The translations under genes were made by a program, and so were the position numbers. The notes under the pieces were generated by a model, which was given only the letters and a program-made list of their open reading frames with translations, searched no databases and was not told the origin of the DNA. DNA of 22,714 nt from Alphaproteobacteria bacterium (GTDB taxonomy: Bacteria > Pseudomonadota > Alphaproteobacteria > Micropepsales > Micropepsaceae): NCBI GenBank assembly GCA_003131925.1, contig PKWC01000229.1, forward strand, positions 45,491 through 68,204, read 5' to 3'. Numbering within the stretch: the first letter of the stretch is position 1; each line of letters opens with the position of its first letter. Shown here in pieces: positions 6,774 to 13,346 of this stretch.

Positions 6774-8531
6774 TTACTCCATGTCCGGATAAGGCCCTTT
6801 GCCGCCGTCAGCGATGAATCGATCGATACGCGCTTCGAGGACGGGAAGCGGCACGGAGCCGACTTCCAGTACCGCGTCGTGAAAGGTGCGGAGATTGAAT
6901 TTCGGTCCAAGCGATTTCTCAGCCTTCGCGCGCGCCTTCAGGATCGCCATCTCGCCCAGATAGTAGGAAAGCGCCTGACCGGGCCAGGAAATATATCGGT
7001 CGACCTCGGTGCCGATTTCGCGCTCGGGAAGCGCGGTATTTTCTTTGAGATAGGCAATGGCCTGATCGCGCGTCCAGCGTTGCGAATGAATTCCGGTGTC
7101 GACGACGAGGCGCGCCGCGCGCCAGATCTGATAGCCCCACATGCCGAACACATCGTAGGGCGTATCATACATGCCCATCTCGAGCCCGAGGTGTTCGCAA
7201 TAGAGCGCCCAGCCTTCGCCGTAAGCGGAGATGTAGGTCTGGCGGCGAAAATCGGGCAGGTCCTTGCGCTCGGCGGCGAGCGGAATCTGGAAAGCGTGGC
7301 CCGGCGCGGATTCATGCAGGGTCAGCGCGGTCAGATTGTAGAGGGGGCGTGATTTGAGATCGTAGGTGTTGAGGAGATAGACGCCCGGGCCGCCGCGGCC
7401 TGCCGTGTAGAACGGCGCGATATCGTCCGGCACCGGCTTGATCGCGAAGCGCGCGCGCGGAAGCATGCCGAAATAGAGCGCCGCCCTGGCGTCGAATGTC
7501 TTGGCGATCCACGCCGCGTCCATCAGCAGTTCCTTCGGCGTTTTTGCGTAGAATCTCGGATCGCTACGCAGAAATTTCAGGAACGCCGGGAAATCGCCTT
7601 TGAAGCCCGATGCCCGCATCGCTTTCACCATCTCGGCATGGATGCGCGTGACTTCCGCAAGCCCCGTCTTGTGGATCGAAGCCGGATCGAGATCGAGCGT
7701 GGTGAATTCGAGAATCTTCGAGCGGTAATAAGCCTTTCCGTCCGGCAGCGACTCCGCCGCAAGGCTCGTGCGCGCACCGGGAATGTATTCATCGCGCATG
7801 AACTTCAGAAGATCGCGATAGGCGGGAATCACGGATTCGCGAACGGCCTTCAGCGCATTCGCGCGGAGCTCGTTCCATTCCGTGGCCGACAAATTGAGCC
7901 CATTCGTCTTGAACGGCTCAAGAAACAGGCTGTCTTCCGGCTTCGCATTCACGACGGCAGCGATCGACGCGTCGCGGCCCGCAAGCGTCACCCTGGGCGG
8001 TGTGAAGCCTCTTTTCAGGCCCGCGCGCATTTCGCCCGTCTCTTCACGGAAATAGCGCGGCACGTCGTCCAGCAGCCTCAGGTAGTTCCTGTAATCCTGC
8101 AGGCTGCGAAAATCGCCGCGGGCCGTCTCCGCCAGATTGCTCCAGAAAGCGGTGTCGGAATTGACCGGCATCTCGTATTCGCGAAATCGTTCGCTCGCGA
8201 TCAAAGCTGCGAGTTGCGGCCGGTAGACGTCGTAATCGATCTGCTCCTTCGGCGAGAGCGCGCTGCGCGGGATGGCCTCAACTTCCTTGAGAACCTCCCT
8301 CCAGTGCTGGAGCCGCGCGACTTCGGTCGCGGGATCCATCTTCGGCAGACGATCGACGATCGGGTGGCGCTTGTCGGATTCATCGCGGGCGGCGTATTGC
8401 TCTTGGCGCCAGGCCCATTCGTTCGTGTAGATCGCCTTGAAGCGCGCATCTGCATTTGTTCCGGCTGCGAGCGCGTCTTGGGCGAGCATCAACGCAAGCG
8501 CGATGCCGAGCACCAACGTCTTCGCACGCAT
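6774..8531 (-). CDS. Secreted DUF885-family protein (metallopeptidase-like)
   Basis: The start at 8531 gives 585 residues beginning with a clean signal peptide (M-R-A-K, a hydrophobic run, then A-L-A cut near residue 22); the longer frame to 8699 only overlaps the neighbouring gene. DUF885 proteins of about 550-620 residues are predicted zinc peptidases. Visible here are H406-E407-S-A-P-G-H412 and, 26 residues on, E438-G-W-A-L-Y-C-E445, matching the metal-binding pattern of the family. Location is periplasm or outside the cell. The gene lies 37 nt downstream of the PPOX gene on the same strand and probably shares its transcript. The substrate is not known. Confidence 0.88.
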   Translation of the reverse strand: MRAKTLVLGIALALMLAQDALAAGTNADARFKAIYTNEWAWRQEQYAARDESDKRHPIVDRLPKMDPATEVARLQHWREVLKEVEAIPRSALSPKEQIDYDVYRPQLAALIASERFREYEMPVNSDTAFWSNLAETARGDFRSLQDYRNYLRLLDDVPRYFREETGEMRAGLKRGFTPPRVTLAGRDASIAAVVNAKPEDSLFLEPFKTNGLNLSATEWNELRANALKAVRESVIPAYRDLLKFMRDEYIPGARTSLAAESLPDGKAYYRSKILEFTTLDLDPASIHKTGLAEVTRIHAEMVKAMRASGFKGDFPAFLKFLRSDPRFYAKTPKELLMDAAWIAKTFDARAALYFGMLPRARFAIKPVPDDIAPFYTAGRGGPGVYLLNTYDLKSRPLYNLTALTLHESAPGHAFQIPLAAERKDLPDFRRQTYISAYGEGWALYCEHLGLEMGMYDTPYDVFGMWGYQIWRAARLVVDTGIHSQRWTRDQAIAYLKENTALPEREIGTEVDRYISWPGQALSYYLGEMAILKARAKAEKSLGPKFNLRTFHDAVLEVGSVPLPVLEARIDRFIADGGKGPYPDME

Positions 8532-8568
8532 GGATGCCCCCTTTTGGTCCGCGCCGGCGCTCGGATCG

Positions 8569-8967
8569 TCAGCCCATTCCGGAAAAGGATTTCGGCGTGA
8601 TCTCGTATATGACCCGCACCTCGCCCGGCTGCCGGAAGGGATATTTGTCCTGCCCGAGATATTTCTTCGCCAGCGAATCGATATGCGCGTCGGCGCCATC
8701 CTCGGTCACGTGTGAAACCGTCCCGCGAACCTGCAAGTGACGATAGGCGTTGTCGGGATCCATGATCGACAGCGCCACATGCGATCCTTCCTTCATGTTG
8801 CGCGCCTTGACGCGGCCCCGCGCGGTGTTGACGCGCAGCTTGCCGTCCTTGCGGTCGAACCAGACAGGTGTCACCTGCGGCGAGCCGTCCGGCATCAGGG
8901 TTGCCAGACTGGCGAACGCCTTCTTCTCTTCAAGAAGATCGCGGTATTTTTCGGGATCGGTTGCCAT
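8569..8967 (-). CDS. PPOX-class F420-dependent enzyme (split beta-barrel FDOR-B)
   Basis: A GAGGAAG about 8 nt upstream marks the start at 8967, giving 132 residues, the normal size of the pyridoxamine-5'-phosphate-oxidase-like FDOR-B family. Pattern elements are the A-S-L-A-T-L-M-P-D-G-S-P-Q-V-T-P-V-W opening strands, G-R-V-K-A-R-N-M, D-P-D-N-A-Y-R-H-L-Q-V-R-G and the D-x-L-A-x-K-Y-L-G-x-D-x-Y-P stretch near the C-terminus, all typical of proteins named PPOX-class probable F420-dependent enzyme. Members bind F420 or sometimes FMN or heme, and some reduce biliverdin or small enones. The complete F420 locus about 3.3 kb away in this window favours F420. It is the first gene of a pair with the DUF885 gene. 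Confidence 0.85.
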   Translation of the reverse strand: MATDPEKYRDLLEEKKAFASLATLMPDGSPQVTPVWFDRKDGKLRVNTARGRVKARNMKEGSHVALSIMDPDNAYRHLQVRGTVSHVTEDGADAHIDSLAKKYLGQDKYPFRQPGEVRVIYEITPKSFSGMG

Positions 8968-9152
8968 GATCGGTCTTCCTCTCGAAAGCCCCCCGTACAT
9001 TCAACCGTCAAGCCCCAACCCTGTCCAGCGGCGTGCCCCGGCAAATTCACTTTAATCGTGGCAAGGACAGAAAGTGCACAGCGCCCTTCACACGCATCAG
9101 GCGCGTGAGGCCTCACTCAAGAGACTATTCTCTATACAATGCACGATACGGT

Positions 9153-10409
9153 TTACCGTTTAAATTTGAATACGGTTCCGCACCGAAATCCATCGGGACA
9201 GTGATCGCCTCCCCCAGAAGTCACCCCGTATAGATTGCCCTTCTTATCTTCAACGACTTCGGGTCCTGGCCAAAAATCACGACGCGTAAAGTCATAAAGG
9301 ACGATCTCGGTGCCTCCTGCCGTCAGCTCAAAGAGCGTCCCGCAACCGTATCTTGAACGTTTGGCGCATATCTCTCCGCCGAGCTCCGTAGCGCCATAGA
9401 AATTACCCTGAGCGTCTCCAATAAGACCGTCGGGAAAAGCGCCGTCGTTAGGTGGGCCTTGAAAAGTATAGAGCGCGGTTTCGATGCTATCGGGCGTGAA
9501 CTTGAATACGGTGCCGTAACCGTTTCCGCCGCCGCCCGCCGTGCCGTAGAGATTGCCCGCTCCGTCCAAAACCAAAGTGCCTCCCGGCAATGCACTGCCC
9601 TCGCAATCACAAAAAGTATAAAGGATCGTCTCTGCACCATCCAGTGCAATTCTAAATAGGATGCCGCAACCACCACCGTTACACTGATTCGAACCGCCCT
9701 CCGAGGCAGAGCCGTAAGCATTGCCGTTCGCGTCCAAGACAAGTTCACCCGCGGGGTATGCGCCATCACTGCCCCCGGTAAATGCATGCAAGATCGTTTC
9801 TTGACCGTCCGCAGTCAGCTTGAACACGATGCCGCAGCCGAAACTGCCCAGGCACCCCGTCCCCCCTCCCCCTTCAAGAGTAGCGCCGTAAAGGTTGCCC
9901 GCCTCGTCCAGCGTCAGACTCAATTGGGGGTCCTCTCCATCGCTGCCGCCCTTGAAAGCGTAGAGCACGGTTTCGGTGCCATCTGCCGAAAGCTTGAACA
10001 CTGTCCCGCAGCCAAAGCCGCTGCAACCAGTTCCTCCTCCGCCCGAAGTAGTGCCGTAGAGATTTCCGGACTTATCTGCGATCAATCCGGCAAACGGGTA
10101 AGCCCCATCACTTCCGCCAGCGAAGGAGTGGAGCACGGTCTCCGCGCCATCCGATTCTATTTTGAATATTGTACCGCAGCCCCAAGGGTTGCAATCATTT
10201 CCTCCCTTATACGTTGTCCCAAAAAGGTTGCCTGCGCCGTCTCTGACCAGGGGACCGTTTGGGCTATCGCCGTCATTTGGGTATCCCGTGAACGAATGAA
10301 GGGTACGCGGATTCTTTGCACAGGCAGCGTTCGGTGATAGAAAGCTGCTCAAGATAATCGCGCAAAGAAGTGCGTATATGGCAGAAGAAGCATTACTCGT
10401 CGCGGACAT
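9153..10409 (-). CDS. Secreted GloVer-repeat protein, seven tandem repeats
   Basis: The 418-residue protein begins with a signal peptide (hydrophobic 10-25, cleavage near A-C-A, residue 31) followed by about seven repeats of roughly 50-60 residues. Each contains G-x-L-x-x-D-x-x-G-N-L-Y-G-T, a glycine-rich turn with paired cysteines, and G-C-G-T-V-F-K-x followed by G-x-E-T-V-L-x-x-F. This is the choice-of-anchor GloVer (Gloeobacter-Verrucomicrobia) repeat. Seven units suggest a seven-bladed beta-propeller, which is an inference. No sorting or anchor domain is left at the C-terminus. Its GGGG ribosome-binding site lies inside the 8-bp target duplication of the transposable element next door, so its native promoter has been displaced. 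Function is unknown. Confidence 0.86.
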   Translation of the reverse strand: MSATSNASSAIYALLCAIILSSFLSPNAACAKNPRTLHSFTGYPNDGDSPNGPLVRDGAGNLFGTTYKGGNDCNPWGCGTIFKIESDGAETVLHSFAGGSDGAYPFAGLIADKSGNLYGTTSGGGGTGCSGFGCGTVFKLSADGTETVLYAFKGGSDGEDPQLSLTLDEAGNLYGATLEGGGGTGCLGSFGCGIVFKLTADGQETILHAFTGGSDGAYPAGELVLDANGNAYGSASEGGSNQCNGGGCGILFRIALDGAETILYTFCDCEGSALPGGTLVLDGAGNLYGTAGGGGNGYGTVFKFTPDSIETALYTFQGPPNDGAFPDGLIGDAQGNFYGATELGGEICAKRSRYGCGTLFELTAGGTEIVLYDFTRRDFWPGPEVVEDKKGNLYGVTSGGGDHCPDGFRCGTVFKFKR

Positions 10410-10417
10410 GGATGATT

Positions 10418-10425
10418 CCCCGGTT
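10418..10425 (+). repeat. Target-site duplication, left copy (CCCCGGTT)
   Basis: This octamer directly abuts the left terminal inverted repeat and is repeated exactly at 12259-12266 just outside the right one. An 8-bp duplication is what IS1-family transposition leaves. It also contains the purine run, read on the minus strand, that serves as ribosome-binding site for the GloVer gene. Confidence 0.88.
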
Positions 10426-10442
10426 GGTGCTGGCCTGTTTTG
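10426..10442 (+). repeat. Left terminal inverted repeat of the element
   Basis: The sequence GGTGCTGGCCTGTTTTG is the exact reverse complement of 12242-12258. It starts GGnnnTG, the consensus terminus of IS1/IS1595 elements. Confidence 0.88.
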
Positions 10443-10459
10443 GCCGAATTAAACCAAAT

Positions 10460-10489
10460 CCGGCCACTCTATTTTCAATTCCGGCCACT
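10460..10489 (+). repeat. Left pair of subterminal CCGGCCACT direct repeats
   Basis: CCGGCCACT occurs at 10460-10468 and 10481-10489, with starts 21 bp apart. The same nonamer in the same orientation and with the same 21-bp pitch recurs at the right end. Two helical turns between copies suggests a protein bound repeatedly on one DNA face, for example a transposase. The look also recalls IS21-type subterminal sites, so a hybrid origin of the ends cannot be excluded. Confidence 0.7.
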
Positions 10490-10528
10490 GCATTTCTGGT
10501 GGTGTTTTTTGCGGGCGCGTTTTTGTTC

Positions 10529-10544
10529 ACGCCAGCGCTGGCGT
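10529..10544. repeat. 16-bp perfect palindrome at the 3' end of a passenger gene
   Basis: ACGCCAGCGCTGGCGT is self-complementary over 16 bp with no loop, ending at the first base of the passenger gene's stop triplet. It lacks a following T-run on the minus strand, so it is not a standard intrinsic terminator. It could be a protein-binding dyad or chance. Confidence 0.45.
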
Positions 10545-11239
10545 CAGTCGGCATATTCACCGAAAGGTGGAAAATCGAATTTCACACCGTACAAGGCACC
10601 TGGGGTGGGGTTGAAATCAAGGTGCCGACGGGCATCAGCCCAATAGAGAAAAACCCAAATGCCCGTCTTGTGCCAGACAGATTCATCCCCTCCGCTGCGG
10701 TACAATACACAGCCGGCGATCACAAATCTTACCCATCTATCCTTGGCAAGATTCTCTGGGGGATTGGCAATCGTCTCCACCAGAAGCGGGAACGGCCTTG
10801 GTTCCTGACCGGGAAAAATCTCTTGCACAATATCCTGCGGTCTCGTGTATCCGCTGTTTCGATTCCGATCCCAGACCAGCCGATAGCGTTTATCGCTAGG
10901 AGTACTGTCGCGGCACTCTCGGAGATTCTGCCGATCCCTGTACGGAGTCCCGAACGGTGGTTCCGCGAACAGGTGTGCGGCAATAATGGCTCTGGCTGGA
11001 AGGTGCCCGGAGTTTTTCAGGCTGAACTTGGCGAAAATAGCGGCGTGGATTCGACCGCTTTTCTCGGTGATTGTGAGGTCGCCGACGGGAGTGGCCGTCC
11101 AATAAACCCACGCCCGCTGTTCGTCGCGCATTTCATTCAACGTACCCTGCATAACGCGTCGCTGTTGGTAGGAATCAATGCTCCCGGTGACTATCGCGAT
11201 GAGACCGACGGCAGCAGCGGCCCAGATCCGCGCGAAATC
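10544..11239 (-). pseudogene. 5'-truncated single-pass membrane protein gene (transposon passenger)
   Basis: Reading leftward, the frame opens right after a stop at 11240-11242 and encodes I-W-A-A-A-A-V-G-L-I-A-I-V-T-G, a membrane segment, then S-Y-Q-Q-R-R-V-M-Q and D-E-Q-R-A-W-V, followed by about 190 residues that end at 10544. Small anchored proteins of this design (one N-terminal helix, an E-Q-R-x-W-V motif and a beta-rich outer domain) are common hypothetical proteins in rhizobia-like genomes; their role is unknown. No ATG, GTG or TTG precedes the membrane segment. The first internal ATG (11152) would drop the anchor, so the gene has most likely lost its start at the junction with the transposase fragment. 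Confidence 0.62.
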
Positions 11240-11605
11240 TCAACGTCTTTCATCGAACGCCAGAACCTTACGATCCGGATGCAGCAACGCCGCTTCACGC
11301 GGCTTACAAATGCCTTCTCCAAGAAGTTTGAGCATCACGTCGCGGCGTTCGCGCTCTATGCGGCTTGGTACAATTTCTGCCGCGTGCATCAAACGCTCCG
11401 GATCACGCCCGCGATGCAGCTTGGCGTGACGGATCACATTTGGAGCATCGGCGAATTAATTGACGCGGCTCTGGACGGCGAATTGCCGACCGGCACGACA
11501 ACCGAAAACCCGATGAACCTTGACCCATCCGATGCCATCCAATCCACCCGCCATCACGGCCAATTCAAGGGCCAGTTCACGGTAATTAAAGGGGAAAAAT
11601 CGTGA
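11225..11605 (+). pseudogene. C-terminal fragment of an IS1-like transposase
   Basis: The 126 codons from 11225 read D-P-R-E-I-S-T-S-F-I-E-R-Q-N-L-T, then R-R-F-T-R-L-T-N-A-F-S-K-K-F and A-W-Y-N-F-C-R-V-H-Q-T-L-R. The E-R-Q-N-L-T-x-R block corresponds to the region carrying the last acidic residue of the DDE triad in IS1 InsB-type transposases. The N-terminal zinc/HTH region and the other two acidic residues are missing. The open frame continues leftwards to 10370 only because it crosses the reverse of the membrane-protein gene. As it stands the product would be inactive. Confidence 0.8.
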
Positions 11606-11668
11606 CGGCGTCAGATGTGACGCGCGCCAGATTTCGCCTAAGCTCCCTGCTCAAAGGGGGCACGAGCC

Positions 11669-12193
11669 ATGGTTTCTATCGCAGAATTCGGAGAGCTTAT
11701 CGGAGCCGTCGCGAGTGTTCTTGCATTTCCGCTTCTGGCAATCGCAGTCGCGTTACTCTGGGGAGCGTACAAAATGCTTCCAGATAAAAGCGGCCATTTT
11801 GAAATTTCAAAGCGCAGGCGATACCTAGTAATCGGACTGCTGATCTCTGGCGGCATAGCGTATGCCGTAGATATTGCGGATCGCATGGGGTGGCTTGAGC
11901 CTGTGTATGCCAACATTCCTCTCACTAAGGTGTATGACAAGACATTTACAAACCAAGTTGTTGTTATCGACGGAAAGGATTTTATTGACTGCACCTTCAA
12001 TGGCGTCACGTTCCGCTACAATGGTGGTTATTATTTATTTGAAGGCGCAAGGATAGAGGGAGCAATCGCGATTGATACGCCGAACGACACGGCTGGAAAC
12101 GCCATCAATCTTCTGACGTGGTTAGACAGCCATACACAAAATCACGCCTTGGTTGAGCGGTGGAAAAAACTTCCACCGGAGCATTTCAAATGA
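11669..12193 (+). CDS. Membrane protein with two N-terminal helices and a beta-helix-like domain (transposon passenger)
   Basis: The 174-residue product has membrane segments at about 8-32 and 52-69, with a basic loop (K-R-R-R) between them. Residues 86-135 form a short repeated domain (K-T-F-T-N-Q-V-V-V-I-D-G-K-D-F-I-D-C-T-F-N-G-V-T-F-R-Y) reminiscent of pentapeptide or right-handed beta-helix rungs, a module I have seen in accessory bacterial proteins of unknown role. The tail is helical. AAGGGGG lies 8 nt before the ATG, and the gene appears intact. It ends 3 nt before the right-hand subterminal repeats of the element, so it is passenger cargo. Function is not known. Confidence 0.75.
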   Translation: MVSIAEFGELIGAVASVLAFPLLAIAVALLWGAYKMLPDKSGHFEISKRRRYLVIGLLISGGIAYAVDIADRMGWLEPVYANIPLTKVYDKTFTNQVVVIDGKDFIDCTFNGVTFRYNGGYYLFEGARIEGAIAIDTPNDTAGNAINLLTWLDSHTQNHALVERWKKLPPEHFK

Positions 12194-12196
12194 AAA

Positions 12197-12226
12197 CCGG
12201 CCACTCGGAATTGAAATCCGGCCACT
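12197..12226 (+). repeat. Right pair of subterminal CCGGCCACT direct repeats
   Basis: CCGGCCACT occurs at 12197-12205 and 12218-12226, again 21 bp apart and in the same orientation as the left pair. The copies lie just inside the right terminal inverted repeat and directly after the passenger gene stop. Confidence 0.7.
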
Positions 12227-12241
12227 TGACTCCGAAAGAGG

Positions 12242-12258
12242 CAAAACAGGCCAGCACC
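12242..12258 (-). repeat. Right terminal inverted repeat of the element
   Basis: The sequence CAAAACAGGCCAGCACC is the exact complement of the left terminus over 17 bp; the match breaks at the eighteenth base. Confidence 0.88.
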
Positions 12259-12266
12259 CCCCGGTT
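12259..12266 (+). repeat. Target-site duplication, right copy (CCCCGGTT)
   Basis: This copy matches 10418-10425 exactly and lies 19 nt from the cofD stop codon. Removing the element and one copy would leave about 35 nt between cofD and the GloVer gene, both on the minus strand. Confidence 0.88.
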
Positions 12267-12285
12267 GGATGCAGACAATGTAGCG

Positions 12286-13239
12286 TTACAGCTGGGCTTT
12301 GGCGAGCTGATTTGCGAAATCCACGACTGCGTGGGCGACGCGGTCGCCATCTTCCGGCGTGTTCATGAGTGTATCCGTGATTTCGATGGGAACGTCGAAA
12401 CGGTCCACAAGCTCGCGATCGCGTGCATCGAGTATGAAACCGTCGATCAGGCCGCTATAGTGTTCGGCGATCGAGAGCGCGGACGTGGTGATTCCAAGCT
12501 CCGCCATGATTTTCGCGGTCGGTCCTTTCACCGCCCTGTCGCCGATGATGGGTGTGACGGCGATTACGGGACATTTCGCCGAATGGAGCGCATCACGCAG
12601 TTCGGGAATTGCCAGCAGCGGATCGATGCTCAGCCAGGGATTGGAGGGGGCGATCACGATCGCTTCAAGATCGGGCGACGCAAAAGCCTCGCGCGCGCAT
12701 TTCGGCAGCCGGGCTTCTCCGGCCCCTTCGAATCGCAGGCCGCGCACCGCGGGTTCACAATGGCGGCGTACGAAATAATCCTGGAAGGACAGCTCGCCCT
12801 CGTCCGTCGCCACGCGCGTGGCCACCCGATCGTCACTCATCGGGACGATCTGTGCCCGGATGCCGAAGCTTCGGGCAAAAACCTCCACGATGGCGCTCAG
12901 TTTCTGGCCCAATTCGAGCCTGCGCGTGCGCTCGACATGCAGCGCCAGATCGCCATCGCCCAGCGCGAACCAGGTTTCGCCGCCGAGTTCTTTGAGCGTG
13001 CGCATGAAGCTCCAGGTTTCGTCGCGGCGCCCCCATCCCTGTTCTGGATGGGCGAGCCCGCCGAGCGTGTAGAGCGTGGTGTCGATATCCGGAGAAATAT
13101 GGAGCCCGAGATGCTCGAAATCGTCACCCGTGTTGACGATCGCCGCGAGCGAATCGGCCGGCAGGATGCGATAGAGCCCGCGCAGGAGCTTTGCGCCGCC
13201 CACGCCGCCGGACAGAGCGAGGACGCGCACGCCGCTCAA
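12286..13239 (-). CDS. cofD: 2-phospho-L-lactate (or phosphoenolpyruvate) transferase CofD/FbiA
   Basis: CofD joins the activated phospho-C3 acid to the deazaflavin Fo to give F420-0 (or dehydro-F420-0), a cytosolic step of F420 synthesis. Diagnostic blocks are L-S-G-G-V-G-G-A-K-L at the N-terminus, V-N-T-G-D-D with D-I-D-T-T-L-Y-T-L-G-G, A-P-S-N-P-W-L-S-I-D-P-L-L-A-I-P and G-D-R-A-V-K-G-P. The TTG at 13239 is chosen because AGGGAG lies 6 nt upstream; it gives 317 residues, the usual size. GTG at 13230 and ATG at 13284 are alternatives. The gene is divergent from the LLM-fbiC-cofE-cofC group. Its former downstream neighbour, the GloVer gene, is now separated by a transposable element. Confidence 0.92.
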   Translation of the reverse strand: MSGVRVLALSGGVGGAKLLRGLYRILPADSLAAIVNTGDDFEHLGLHISPDIDTTLYTLGGLAHPEQGWGRRDETWSFMRTLKELGGETWFALGDGDLALHVERTRRLELGQKLSAIVEVFARSFGIRAQIVPMSDDRVATRVATDEGELSFQDYFVRRHCEPAVRGLRFEGAGEARLPKCAREAFASPDLEAIVIAPSNPWLSIDPLLAIPELRDALHSAKCPVIAVTPIIGDRAVKGPTAKIMAELGITTSALSIAEHYSGLIDGFILDARDRELVDRFDVPIEITDTLMNTPEDGDRVAHAVVDFANQLAKAQL

Positions 13240-13346
13240 ATGGAACTCCCTGCCGATGGCGCGGAACCGTTGCGCTCGTTCCACGGTTGATCTTGGCAGC
13301 GATTCCGCGGAGCATCAACGCTGCCGCCATTCAGGGATACGCCCAG

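Larger units (their letters stand above)
10426..12258 (+). mobile_element. IS1-family-like passenger-carrying transposable element with TIRs and 8-bp TSD
   Basis: This 1833-bp unit is bounded by a perfect 17-bp inverted repeat (GGTGCTGGCCTGTTTTG at 10426-10442 and its complement at 12242-12258) and by CCCCGGTT on both outer sides. Termini of the form GGnnnTG with 8-bp duplications are known for the IS1 and IS1595 families; the internal transposase fragment is IS1-like, so IS1 family is preferred. Inside are a minus-strand membrane protein gene, the transposase fragment, a plus-strand membrane protein gene, and two pairs of subterminal CCGGCCACT repeats. The transposase and the minus-strand gene are both cut at their 5' ends at the same point, so the element probably cannot move by itself. 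The intact duplication indicates one fairly recent insertion. Confidence 0.85.

Noticed and set aside
7638..8600. 320-codon plus-strand open frame
   Set aside because: It is antisense to the DUF885 gene, which has a signal peptide and metal-binding motifs. Its composition is arginine-rich shadow sequence without recognisable motifs.
9153..10337. CRISPR-like array suggested by repeated DNA in this stretch
   Set aside because: The period is about 150-190 bp and in-frame with the GloVer protein repeats; there are no short identical repeats with unique spacers.
10529..10544. Intrinsic terminator for the membrane-protein passenger
   Set aside because: The palindrome has no loop and no T-run follows on the coding strand.
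10370..11224. N-terminal part of the long plus-strand frame leading into the transposase fragment
   Set aside because: It is the reverse of the membrane-protein passenger and crosses the element boundary, so it is not transposase sequence.
12160..13290. 376-codon plus-strand open frame
   Set aside because: It runs antisense through cofD and begins inside the transposable element; it shows no family pattern.
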